Source: Eutypella sp. D-1
Lineage: Eukaryota > Ascomycota > Sordariomycetes > Xylariales > Diatrypaceae
DNA: 64,000 nt
Direction of reading: 5' to 3'
Assembly: GCA_023313575.1 (NCBI GenBank)
Contig: JAJTTP010000012.1
Span: 434,001-498,000, forward strand
Under the pieces are notes generated by a model. That model saw only the letters and a list, made by a program, of their open reading frames with translations, was not told where the DNA came from and did not search any database. Made by a program: the position numbers and the translations under genes. How positions within the stretch are numbered: the first letter of the stretch is position 1; each line of letters begins with the position of its first letter. Below are positions 1 through 12,069 of this stretch, in pieces.

Positions 1-3000
1 ACGCGAACCGCTCCCCTCAATTTGAAACCATGCAGTGCCATGTAGGAGTTCTGGCAGCGTAGCAAGAAGGCGCAGCAGGCGGCCATGGCAGCGCAAGCAT
101 AGCACGGCTGCGCGGCGAGCGAAGCCAGATAGCCAGTTTACTTGACTACCAACTACGTCGTAGAGTCACGGACAGGGATGTAAACGATGGATGGCCGATG
201 GATGGGCGGGTGGGAGAGCACAACGATAATATAGCTATTGGTCCCTAGTCCTCCCAATCGCAAATACCGACATGAAAAATACGTAGGAAGGTCGGATTTC
301 TCGCACGGCGACTTGGCTGCTTAGTTGCTTAGCCGATACCCCTAGTTAGGACCCCCCCCCCTACTTCGTACAGTGACTCTAAAATCGTAAACTTTCCGAT
401 AGCAGGCAGGCAGCGCATTTTTATTTTTCTATCTCTCGCGCCTGGGGATGTTGGCGGAAGTGGTATGGTTTAGGTACTGTCATCGAGATCCAATATATGG
501 AATCCGAGAACGACCCCTGACCAACATAATGTACAATGCGACTATGTATCGCAGTGATCTGCGATTGCCTGCTTTACCAGTTTAACCACAATCAATCCCC
601 TTCCTAATCGAGTTAAGGTGACAGGTAGCAACATTATGCAACTGCGATCCATGCGAAACTCCTTTTGCATTTTTTTTTTCGGTATAGCCGGGGAGATTGT
701 TCAAGCCTTCCTAAAACACGCATATCGATGCCCGGTCAAGTCAATAGGCAAGATTCAATGAGGCCATCACAACACTGTCGTCCGACTACCTAATGCATCA
801 ACAAGTCTATTAAAGCCTATCTACATAGTAGCTAATTTGCGATCAACCAGGCAACACTAAAATCATGAAAGCGGAAGCGGAAAACACAAGTGATCAGCAA
901 TGCAAAAATCTCCAGGGTCTAGCCCCGCCGGATTTACCAACAAACGGGTTACTCCTTAACTTTAGTGGTGTGGATCTCCCGACCCTGCCGCAGCCCTGTT
1001 GGTCGTTCCAGATCGGATCAGCGCTTCTAGAACTTCTTTTGACATCTTGTTTTTTTCTAATTACAAGTTCGATCTCCTTTTGTTTATCTCCCGATGACCC
1101 TGTTTATTTAGTTTGTTTTCTCTTGACTGTCGATTGCTCGCCTGTCTCTCAGCTCAGCAGCTACCAAATAACTAGATCCATAGCGAAACCGGCGATGGGG
1201 ATTCATTCGACACATCATCACAAAGCATATGCACACCGACACTTTGGGTCTATGACTCCTTAATCATATACAAGGTCACCAGATCCCTCCCCCGGGGTGC
1301 GGAGGTATCCTCGGCCATTGCACTGCTCCCTACCCCCTCCCCTCTCCCAATTGCCCAACGGCTCTGACGGCCGCAGCGGCTAGTAAATTATACAGGGTCG
1401 GGGCGCCGTCAGTTTCTTTGTCGATTAGTAAGGTAGGCCAGCTAATTTTTCGCCAGTCACGAGTGTGTTGTAGCACAGCAAATCTGGGGTCCCCATGATC
1501 GGTACTATCCAACGGTTAGTTATATGACGCATCATGAGACAAGAACCCCGAGCCCAACCCGGAAAGTTCTGGAGGTGCAAACGCATCGACTTCGGTCAGG
1601 TATTAAGACCCCTCGACCGGCCCGGTCAGCCCGAATACCGCCCAGTGGATGCAGTTCTTCCAATTCCGGAATGGCTGGTTAGCGTAGGCTTTAACTAGCG
1701 ACTCTCCCTACCGCGCTTCCGGGCCTTGTACTAGAGTCTAGATCCGCTGAGTCCGCCGAACGCCCTACTTACTGCCTAGGCCCCGCCCTTTCCGTCTCCC
1801 AGTGCGGGGATCCGCTGTCGGCGTTGAAACTCTCGCTGCGATGAACCATCTGCTAGCTCAGCCAACAGCCTCGTCTAGATTGACCGCAGCGGTCGTCGCT
1901 GCCCTATGCGTAGGGCATTGACGCCAAGGGTGGGGGAGGCAAAGCAGGCACCAGTTTGAGATCCCCCTCGTCCCGTCGCTTTATTGATTTGCCCGAGACA
2001 CGCGGCGATGGGCCGAGGGCGACGTGGCGCTGGGCGCCGTGGCTTCGGTGGCGTCCGCTATTCGTGGAAAAGACGCAACGTTTAGCTCCAAGCCACCACC
2101 ACGCTCGTCGGTTGACGTGTGAATAGCCGAAACCGTTGCCTGCGCGGCTGTGTCACCATGCTACTTCTTCCTTTCTTTGATTACAACTGTCGTACTACCT
2201 GAGGTCGTCGCCATGAGGAGCTGTCGAGATTAAAGGATGGGGGCCTAACTGGTAGAGATCCAGTATTGGTCACGTGGATTGGACCTAGTTACCCCTTTTT
2301 CGTCAGTTCAAAAGCCTTACTCACAAACGAGGGACGTCGCAAACAACCTACCCCGCTACAGGTATACAGACCCAGTTGTTTTATATGGAACAATCAACGA
2401 AGTCTTTTCAAGATGACTTCCACCTAAGTCGATACATGAAACGGGTACTTCTAACTTTCTGGGACTGCGTGTTCAACAGCCTAGCACCTACCGAACGATG
2501 GCTACCCATAGCCTACATTACCTTCATAAACTATAGTGGATAACGCGAGCACCCTACTAAGTATCACCGACAACGGCCGTGGGCTAGGAAGCCCTGTGTG
2601 AATTAGACTTTGGCCGTCGGTCTCGTGGAATTGTTTCAGATTGTCCTATGTCGAGGTGTTGCCTGGTGGTCCTTTCGCAAGAAGTAACAATGGATTTAGA
2701 CTTGATAGCTCCTATGCAATCGTGTATTGTTTCCTCCGGCCATGCTTCCCCTCTATTTTGAGCTGAAGGATTGGGGTTATCTATTATTAGTAACGGTTTC
2801 GGCCAGATTGTTACCTCCCGGATGTGGTTAATACCTCGTCTAACGAGCGGCTCAAATATAGTATATCAGGCTTGATGTGTTACCTACTAGCAAACCCGCC
2901 GGTGCCATTAAGGGGCGTCTACGTAGTAATGCATCTGAAAGAGTTAGAGAGCGATGACTTTGTCGTGTAATCTTTGCATGTTACAATAAGCGAACGCAAA

Positions 3001-4851
3001 CCGGGGATTACGAATCAAAATATAACCTAGCTGTCCGATTCGAAGTAATATCGCATGATCGGGATTATCTAGTGGCACGAAACCGAAGTTTCAACTTTAC
3101 AGAATATATTTCTGCTTTAGAGAACTGGTGCTCCATATCGAGTCCCACACCAGCAAGGTCTTTCGAAAAAGAAATGAAGGATCGAAAGGCTCCGCGGGTT
3201 ACGCTGTCGTGGCCTCCGGTATACCAGAGCTAATATTTTTTATCTCACAGAGAAGACCTTAAGGATCATTGCATATGCTCCAACTAGCTTCCAGCTGAAT
3301 GGCAAATGGCTGTTTCATATTCAGTTCAATCTAAAAGCCGAGAGACTAGACGCCTGAGAGGATGGAAAAGAGATTAGTGTATACGGAAACTGGAATATTT
3401 CACCGCAACAGAAAGGGTCCATGGGGGTCGAGGCTTCTAGTTGTCTCACTCAGAGAAACAGTGTTATGATAATATTATATCGTGGAATCACTTTCATACA
3501 GAGCAGCAATGGTCACATGAAAGAAACATCTTCCGCGACGTATGATAATGAGAGAATGGCTGTAAGTGCGTTACCTCTTCCAGACCAGTTTACAATCTTT
3601 CCAGTCCCAAGAAAGTAGTCGTCTTCAATATATCGATTAGTCATTAGGAGTGATACACAGCCTGATATACTTTCTCTTTTCGAGCATGTCACTGCTTTCC
3701 ATGTAATCAGCGCGGTAGACGGCCGAATGATACGGCCCCGATGCTTGTAATGAGTAGGAATTGCATACATTCAGATTCGTCTCCGATTCAATGTGCCAGG
3801 TCATTGATCTTCCAGTACCCGAGCAGGAACGGGGGGGTGATATTCAGTGTGTAATCGAAGTTCGACACCAACTTATTATAGTTGTCGCTCTCTGGCATGG
3901 AAATCATCTGTATTGATAATTATCCAACTATAACATATAAACGATACCGAGGCAGCAGTGCGATGGACAATGAACCCCGTGCTTTGAAAGTACTTCAGCT
4001 TAACATTATTATAACAACGAAGAAACTCACGGAATAAAAGGGCTGATTCGCCGATGGATACCCGTGGCTAGTCATTGGTATAAGTATCAAGACAACAGCC
4101 TGCTAGTATGTAATAATTAAAGTGGACGGCGTCCTCACTTCGTGATGGAGGCGTTGAAACAAATCTCAGAAATCATGAAACACATGCATAATCTAATATA
4201 GAATCTATGCTTGTATTTGCCCATTATGATGACCTAACCCTCAGACCTGTTCTCGCCTGACCTGGTTTCGAGAGGACATGCGCAATACAGATATTCCAAC
4301 GGCTTCAATCCACTATAAAACATTCCTATATTCGCCGTCTCCTGTAAACATATGTACCTTAGTTTTAGCTTACTGTTCGACAATGTTCACCTTTCTTGAA
4401 CATTACAGACACCTATTAATGGGTAGGAATCGGTAGTTAGGAGGTTTATCATGGAGCATGGGTATGGATGTGCAGCAGCCAAGAGCGGAATCAGATATAT
4501 GAGGATCCATACATACTGTGTGCCCGGCGAGTAATTATCCATGAATTGGCAGCCCTCGATGACACCCGGTATGTTCACTAGGCTCGAATTATACTCCGTG
4601 TGAAGGACAGGTCATAACGTCGATGATATTTAAGCGGACATTCATACTCATGGACAATGGCGTTGACTGCATAGCGACGGGTATATACATGTTCGTATTT
4701 GGAAAGTCTAAAGTTTCCGTAATGCTGACTATATTTCAATGATAAGGGGTGATGCAAACCGAAACGCCAGACGCTGGACATAATACCGCCTGAGAATATG
4801 ACCTGACACGACGAAGCCCCTTTATTATTTCCAATATTAAGTGACCCTACG
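1..4851. other. Gene-poor left flank, no recognisable gene
   Basis: I see no open reading frame longer than about 130 codons here and none with recognisable family motifs or convincing intron signals. The sequence is of mixed composition and not strongly AT-biased, so it is not an obvious RIP block. No tRNA or rRNA pattern was found by eye. It may hold 3' flanks, regulatory DNA or decayed sequence. Nothing can be supported beyond that. Confidence 0.5.
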
Positions 4852-6727
4852 CTACCGCCTCGGAGGTGCAGGAAAAACGATATTGATCTGCGTCGTCTCG
4901 ACGGGACTGCAGTTCCCGCCTCCGCTGGTCCTCTTCCCGCCCTTCCCAGTAACGGCCTTGCCGAGGGTACCTGCTATGTTACTAGACTGCCTATCGCGCT
5001 GATATCTCGGGTGCTGGTGCCGCTGCGGGACGTCCCACGTTGGCATTGCTTTTCCGCCGCTTCCCCGGCCTGGCTGCTGCTCCCCCCACGCGCGGCTCAG
5101 AAGGGGGCTGGCGGTAGAGCCCGAGGTCGGCGACGCGTACGCGCTCTCAGGGCTACTGATCTCAACAGCGGCAAGACCCTGCTGTTGCGATAGCGGCGGA
5201 GAAAATGACGAGAGCAGGGAAGGAGACCCCGTGACTGGCGCCGCAGGCCCGTACTCGGCCGGGTTATATGGTCGCAGCGGCAGCATCTGCGCCGTGCTAC
5301 GCGTGCTGACCGTACTGGGAGGCGCCAAATCGTCGTCGGGCGAGAACGGTGCGAACGGCGCTGCAGCTTGCGGTGACATCGATGATGGATAGTGCACATT
5401 ACCCGGGAATGCAGGGGTCGCCGTGGTCGTGATGCTGTGGAGCGCGGGCCCATCTTTGCTTTTAGCGTCTGGGTCTTGATACTCCCGCAGCGGCCGTGGT
5501 GGGACCCTCCACATTGAAGACGGCGTCATAGGTGGCGAGACGGGCGACGAGGCCGCGTAGGCAAAGTAGCCTTGGCCCTTCTCCCTAGCCACGCCGTCTG
5601 AGGGAGCGGTGATCGACTCATGGAAGTCCGGCGACCTTGGCGATAGGGATGTTTGGCAGCGGAACGAAAGCGGAGAGGTGGGGCCGCCGAATTGCGTCCC
5701 CTGAAGACCAGATGAACCTTCGCCACCACTGCCGCTGCGATGACCCCCTTCGAGACGCAGGCGGCGATTCCGTCGCTTGCGACAACGCACAAATACGAAT
5801 CCGGCTATCGCGAGCGCGATGGCCCCGGCGCCGACGGCAATACCAGCAATTGTGCCAGTCGACGGTGTGGGTTCCTTGTCGTCCTCGTTATCGTTCGTCG
5901 GGTCAGTGGCTCCGATCCGGTCATGAGAGAATACCGTGTCGTTAAGGCCCAACACAACTGCCGCGGGCGGCTGTTGCTTGCAGCCTGCATCGAGAGCAAC
6001 GATATCTGGAAGGCAAACGGGTTAGTACCTAGGTTTCATGGAGATAGGAGAAAGCTTGAGGGCGGGTAGGAATCTCACAATTAGCGAGGTAGTCCTGGTC
6101 GTCAGAGGCTCCGACACAGGCCAGGCATTTCTCGACAGCTTCGCCAGCCATGGCGCCGCCGCCAGCCGTGCAGTAGGAGTAGTCGGCCGCGCTGTCTCCG
6201 CGTAGACCATCGCTAGTCAGTGCATCTTGCAGCTCCCCGCAGGCGGTCGATGTCGAGCATGGCGTAGATGCGACGTCCTTGGCGTCCGGGAACCCAAAAA
6301 CGCAGTAGTCAAAGGTGTATCTGAGATTATCTGTGTTTCTGGTCAGTTCTGATACATCCGCTACCGGGAGGTGAGGTGTAAGGAAAGAATATGGAGTAGA
6401 ACAGCCCCTAATGTGGAGTGAGGACTTACAGAGGAACCAAAGCTGGTCGCTCTCCTTACCCTGAGCGAAAGAGCTGTCCTGGAGACAGCTGATGCACCTC
6501 TGAAACTTCCGACCGGCGGCAGAGCTTGTGTACTCGGAGTCGTAACACGTTATGTCGCCGTTTTCGGTGTTGGAAGCGCCTGGGTCGGAAAGGTCTAGGC
6601 CGTCAGAGTCTACGCAGAAGGATGCGCAAGGGGAGTTAGGCGTGACCTGCAAGGCAGTGACACGGTGTGTAAAGATGGTCGCGAAAACGATGAAAGAGAA
6701 AAGTGAAACGTAGAATCGAGAGGCCAT
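4852..6727 (-). CDS. Receptor-like type-I membrane protein, paralog A (12-Cys ectodomain)
   Basis: Three exons (6727-6430, 6330-6079, 6005-4852) join in frame to a 567-residue protein. Residues 1-25 are a signal peptide ending before LQVTP. The ectodomain, to about residue 230, has 12 cysteines in the pattern CxxxC, C, CxxC, C, PCxxxxxCG, C, CxxC, AGC. A Thr/Pro linker and one membrane helix (about 236-257) follow, then the basic stop-transfer RCRKRRNRR and a roughly 310-residue Pro/Ser-rich tail, presumably cytoplasmic. Both introns are phase 1 and sit at the same codons as in the paralogs at 14.7, 29.7 and 55.1 kb. The tail ends in a unique hydrophobic/Pro segment (INIVFPAPPRR). Similar fungal proteins are often auto-labelled LPXTG-domain proteins, but no sortase role is expected in fungi. 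The function is unknown; a surface sensor or adaptor role is inference from architecture. Confidence 0.88.
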
Positions 6728-8503
6728 CTCGCCTGGGTATCTCAGAATGAAGCTAGAGTAAGGAAAAGGAAAATAGATATAAGGGTATACAGTGTCGTAT
6801 GAAGTGCAAAAATGAGCGGGCCGTGGAAGGATTGGATAGAGTCGGATGTATTACAAGAATAATTAAATTAATAAGTTTCCCAACCAGCCAGCTGGATAGA
6901 GAATTACCGTAAAGACTCTTGGGTACACGAAGAGAAAGTAAAAGACTCGAAAAGAGTGAAAGGAGGGACTAAAGATAGAACCGATATTCCAAAATACTCA
7001 GAGGAACATGAAGAGGTGCATGATGCTCGGGGCTGTGAAAGTGATATTATAGTCCCCGAGGAGGCTTTGCACCCCCCACCCCCCCTTTCCCCCGGGAGTC
7101 CCACTGGAGATGTCGTCGAGGTCGATCCACCAGGGGTAAGATGCCCGCTATTTGGCTACCGCCTTGTACCCATTTGATCACAGATTGCGGATTCGTCCTA
7201 TTAGCGCAGATGCATGCTGCTACCAACATTCAGGTGTGGTATCATTGCGGAGTTTTAACATTACCCTGGCGCTGCGACTATCGAACTCGTTTCTCCCCGA
7301 GATCTGCACTAACGGCAGTTATAGCCCTCTAAGATGCCAAAAGGGGTAGGGCATAGTCCCGAAAAGGGGAATGATCCGGTAGCCGTGTGATCAATGGACC
7401 AATTAGACGGCCTCAGCCCGATGTCATCGTCCATGAGCAAGCGCCCGCCCACGAGAAGGTCGCTTAGAAGGTCACTGGCGGCAACCGACCATGATGGAGA
7501 TGCAGGCCGAACTCGTGGCTCGAGCAGCGACAGACCCGACCGGAGACCTTTTCGGGATTATATCTTCAGACCAATAGGAGACATGCCATATAATACAGTA
7601 TTTCCAGATGTTCGGGCGTGCTGATCACGGTTGTAATATCTTACATTAATTAGTGTCAGACCCCAGGAAAGCCGTTGTATATGCTGAACACAGAGCTGAG
7701 AAGGCATCGTAGAGTAAACACCCAGATTGTACCATTGACCTAACTCTAGCCATCGTCTGGGAACTCGAAATCGCAACTAGGATTAACGCTAGTTGAAGGC
7801 CTTCGTTATTCTAGTCTTAATATGCGATGCATGCTGTGTGTGCACAGCGATAGAGGCCAGGCGACGAGGAAGCAGGCTGAGACGTGACGATGTGACGGTG
7901 ACGGATCATCGTGCAGCGTGCAGAAAACTGGCGGGCTCAGCGCTTATTTTTAGTTGGTTGGTGGTACGCTGTGGAGTGTGTACGGAGTACGGTAGGGCTG
8001 CGGTACCCCTGAGAGACCCCACTAGTTAGCGACAAGGGACAAGGGGGAGGGGCCGTCATATGGGTGATGACCAGCCCAATCGCGCCAGCGTCTGGACGAT
8101 TCCTTTGAAGGAACCTTTTGACATTGCCTTTTTCACGATCGGGTGGCACCGGACATCTCGCGAAATGGGCTATCTACCGTTCAGTCTGTCGTGCATCGGC
8201 GCTTATATATAATGTACTACTTGGACTACCTAAAAGTATGCAGATGCGAATGTGGATGTCACGCGCTTACTTAGATAGATGTCGTCATGGCATATCTTCT
8301 CTCGCCCGTTCCGTGGCCCTTGCCAACTGAAATACATCTTTCGTGGAGATCCGCTATATCTTCAGACAAACACCCTGCTCCCCGTCTTGAACTGTCCACT
8401 AAGATGATGGGAATCTTTATTGTGTAATTATATTCCCGGGCCATACGGTATAAGTAAAGTCGCGCTGCCAATTGCGCGTAGAGTTCACGCCGTCCTCACG
8501 GTG
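6728..8503. other. Intergenic, no gene seen
   Basis: This lies upstream of paralog A and downstream of the GH43 gene. All reading frames are short and none shows family motifs. A C-rich run is present near 7073-7093. It presumably carries the promoter of paralog A (towards 6.73 kb) and the 3' flank of the GH43 gene. Confidence 0.5.
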
Positions 8504-9547
8504 TCACCCTCCGATAGTGACCCTGCCATCCCCGTCAACATCGAACGAAGAGACATGCATGCAGCGCCCCCAGTCGCAATTAGCATGGAACGCGATGCCC
8601 TGGGCACCGGCGGCAGCGGAGGCGCCGCCGGGGGCCGTAAGCGCGAGCGCGTCGCCCGTCTGCAGAAGCGGCGACATATCGACGCGGGTGTAGGGACCCG
8701 TGACGGCGTCCGCCGTCGCGTAGCTGGTGCGGTAGTCCGTGTCGAGGTAGCAGCCGCTGCTGAAGAAGAGGACGTAGACGCCGCCCTCCGTGCGCACGAG
8801 ACTCGGGGCCTCGACCAGCGGGCCGTCGTCGTCGGTGCGGTCGAGGATCTGCACGGGGTCACCCACGGGCGTCGCGCCGTCCGCGGTCGACACCTCCTGT
8901 ATGATGATGGGCGTCGGCGCGCGGGGCTCGTCCGCGTTCCCGCACGAACCCCCTGTCCCCAGGCTGTTCCCGTCTACCTTGTACAGCACGTAGCGGCGGC
9001 CGCCGTCGCCGTCGTCGCGGAACCCCGAGGCATCTATAGCGCCGCCGATTGTGAGGTCCGCGGCAAACGGCTCCGATGCCGGCGTGTAGGGCCCCAGAAC
9101 CGTGCTCGCTGACGCCGTGCCGATGCCGTGCCGCTTCTCGTCCGCCGCCAGCTGCCCGCTGAAGTACATGAGGTAGGTGCCGTCGTCGAGGCGCTGGACG
9201 TCGGGCGCCCAGGTGAGGCGCCCTGTGGCCCACGGCGGCGGCGACGGCAGCAAGTCCACGTCCTGGATTAGCTCCCACGGGCCCGTGATCGCAGCCGCTG
9301 TCGCCGCCTGTACCTGCTTCCCGTTGCCCTCTGTCCCGAACGCGTACCACTGCCCGTCGGCGTCCTGCATTACCGACGGGTCCGGGAAGTCCGCGCCGAA
9401 TACCGGGTCCGACGCCGACCGGCCGTGGAGCCGCGGGTGTTCGCGCCGGGACTGTGGTTCGACGGGTATACTGGATACGAGACCACAGCTCAGAAATAAC
9501 ACCTGTAATAGGATGGATGGTAGGGTAACCGGCATGGCGGGCGCCAT
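8504..9547 (-). CDS. Secreted glycoside hydrolase family 43 protein
   Basis: Intronless 347-residue protein. A hydrophobic N-terminal signal peptide (about residues 8-26) is followed by a five-bladed-propeller type sequence. The three expected acidic residues of GH43 are recognisable: the base in DFPDPSVM, the pKa-modulating Asp in GAIDASGF, and the acid Glu in VEAPSLVR. The stretch TWAPDVQRLDDGTYLMYFS is typical of the family. GH43 enzymes act outside the cell on arabinan, arabinoxylan or related plant-wall chains (alpha-L-arabinofuranosidase, endo-arabinanase or beta-xylosidase); the exact substrate cannot be read here. The length fits a single catalytic domain without a carbohydrate-binding module. 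It is unusually GC-rich, which produces long shadow frames on the other strand. Confidence 0.92.
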   Translation of the reverse strand: MAPAMPVTLPSILLQVLFLSCGLVSSIPVEPQSRREHPRLHGRSASDPVFGADFPDPSVMQDADGQWYAFGTEGNGKQVQAATAAAITGPWELIQDVDLLPSPPPWATGRLTWAPDVQRLDDGTYLMYFSGQLAADEKRHGIGTASASTVLGPYTPASEPFAADLTIGGAIDASGFRDDGDGGRRYVLYKVDGNSLGTGGSCGNADEPRAPTPIIIQEVSTADGATPVGDPVQILDRTDDDGPLVEAPSLVRTEGGVYVLFFSSGCYLDTDYRTSYATADAVTGPYTRVDMSPLLQTGDALALTAPGGASAAAGAQGIAFHANCDWGRCMHVSSFDVDGDGRVTIGG

Positions 9548-12069
9548 GGTGAGATAAGTCCCGTACCCGGGAGGGGCTGGCTGGAATGAGTGTCAAGACC
9601 AGGAGCGAGAGAAGTGTTCGCAAGCGCGTGCGAACATGCACTTAACGCGCATACACGAGCTTGAAGATATGGCGGGGGTATATGATAGTATTAAGGGGGG
9701 GCGGAGGGGCGGGGGATTGGTGTGGTTCTGCGGACCCGACAAAAGAGCAAAGCGATGCATCCCTTCTGCAAGGCATGCAGAGCTCCAAAAGCTTTTATAA
9801 AAAGTATGCTGGGCTATCCTGCCCGATTCAGCGCATGTTCCCGTGCAAGACTCTATACATGCCGTGCTACGGCGTCACTCGGCCTCCTTTGTGTGGAAAC
9901 AGGTAACAACCTCGTTATTGGAGACATCGACCTGACTAGACGTGACATGCCGTGTCTAGGGCCGTAAGACTAGCAGCAGATGGGCTTTTATCTGTTATTC
10001 GCTGGGTTCACAGGGAGCAGAGACATCGGGTAACTGACGAACTAGAAGCGCAGTATGTCGTCGCAAGATCCAATATCTTAAAAGGGCTTGTGAAACTCCC
10101 AGTCAATAGTAAATAGTCCAACCTGCGTCTTCCGTATAGAGGATCAATGCCGTGACGCCCTCCCAGCCTGCCTGCCGCTACAATAGACAACGATGGGACC
10201 TGTCCACAATAGTCGTGACGAAGTAACGAAAAGAAGAGAGGGCCGCCGAAGCAACAGGCAGTCAGTCGGTTCAGTCCCATTACTCAGAAACCACCCCAGT
10301 GTACGTAGTCCGGCAATCATAATCAGGAGTAGTCTTGTGCGGTTGTGATGTCAAAATTTTCGGTAGGAGCGGGAATAGACTCGGACGATGCAGGAAGGCG
10401 GGGCGCGCGGGCCGCCGGCGGTTGCTCGTCCGGGGATAACACCTTCCCCCCCCCCCCCCCCCCCCCCCCGCGCTGAACTTCTTCGCGAGTCTCGAAGTTG
10501 TTCGCTTGACCGACCTGGTCCATGCAATAACTATTTAGCTGGTCTGCATTAGCCGGTACTGGACCCATGGGTCTGTCATGGACATGACTTGATACGGCAC
10601 TATACCATAGGATAGACAGAACACCACAAAGACAGGTCTTATCCATTCGCCGGACCGCTCGCTTTCAGATGGCCTCGCTTGTCTGGAGAGGAAGCGAAAG
10701 ACTCGCATCCCTTTATATGCCGTGAACGACCGGCTAGGCGTAGTAATTCTAGGCGGCGTGTGTGGTGATCGTTCAAGGAATCGTAGACAGGAACTGAGGG
10801 TGGATATAATAGTCGATAAGTGGTATCCTCCCAGAACCCTCAGAACCAACTACGCATGCGACGCCGAACTTTACTTGGTGGCACGGGACCACCGTCACCG
10901 TCACCGTCACCACCACCAGCCCAGCCAAGTCAAGCCCCAGCTCATTTAAGCAAAAAGCTTCCACGCGCCGCTTTCTGTCCTGACGTCTCTATTATCTCTC
11001 CCCATTTACACGCGCGTTGGAAACGCCCGGGTGCATATGTATGTATATACATGCGGTATCAAATGGAAAACCGGACTAACTGACTAACTACATGACGGCC
11101 CACTGTCGCAAGGACATCACGGGAAGGGGGGGGGTGTTTTATTTTCGAAAAAGAGTCACATGCTCTTGCCGTGCACATAATTAATAGGTCATTAGAGAAT
11201 TTAAGACGCGAAGACAAGGCACTGTGTTGATTACATTAGAAAAGGGCAATGATATTAGAATATCATCCGCCCGCGAAAAGCTACGCATCTCCTTCGCGCC
11301 CCTGGAGCCACATTGCGTGGGTATCTATCATAGGTGGTACGTTATGGGTAGGTGAAGCAAGTAGTATTGATGGCGCATCTGGGTTTCGACTTACTACTGC
11401 GACCATCTTGATTATATAAGCCCTAGTATTTGAAGTTAGGCACGCGTAGGGTCGCTATAATAAAAGGAGGTGCGACCAATAATTTACCGCTTCGAGTCCA
11501 GGTAGGCGCGGGTTGTAGAGTGAATCAACGGATGATAATAATTCAAAAGTCAATTGGCATATTAGCATCTATGCAACGCACAACAGCATCGCCCGCCCGC
11601 CTCGATGGTATCTACCTAGGTAACAACTTCTGCTTATCACAACTCAACGGCCGGTTAACTGTGCACACACATCTGATTCAGGAAAGCGACGCCCTGAGGT
11701 AGGAGGGTGTGTCCGGTGATGGATGGATGCGTCGATGACAAATGGACTTTTTTCCTTTTTGTTCTTTCTTGAAGAAACAGTAGAGAGCCGGAACGCCTGA
11801 AGAGCTTTTTTCCCCCCCTTAACCAAGCAACTGCAACAAATCATTATGATACAGCCTATAAAAAAACGCCGCCAACGCGCGCAAAGAGAGACATAGACAA
11901 CTTCGCAGGGAATCATGCTATGTAATCATCAGGTCAGGCCTTAGGGAAAGTCAAGCAATAACCTCTCGTACTAATCAGGTGTAGCGAGGCGCCGTATTGC
12001 TCGAGAAACCGCAGATTATAGATAAGAGGGAGAGACCATGAAAAGTCAAGGTCAAGGCCCCACGTTCGT
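9548..12069. other. Intergenic with simple repeats, no gene seen
   Basis: No recognisable coding region. The stretch contains a 24-base C homopolymer at 10446-10469 and a short GTCACC-type hexamer repeat near 10891-10915. The right part is the 3' flank of CBF5 and the left end is the promoter side of the GH43 gene. Confidence 0.5.
10446..10469. repeat. Poly-C homopolymer, 24 bases
   Basis: An uninterrupted run of 24 C residues on the + strand. Runs this long are rare and length-unstable. It may form quadruplex or i-motif structures, or be partly an assembly/sequencing artefact in length. Confidence 0.9.

Noticed and set aside
4852..6727. Interpretation of the receptor-like family as sortase-anchored LPXTG proteins
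   Set aside because: Fungi lack sortase anchoring; the C-terminal helix is followed by a long tail, so these are transmembrane proteins rather than wall-sorted ones.
8859..9641. Long overlapping frames antisense to or out of phase with the GH43 gene
   Set aside because: Shadows produced by the GC-rich coding strand; Arg/Pro/Ala-rich with no domain.
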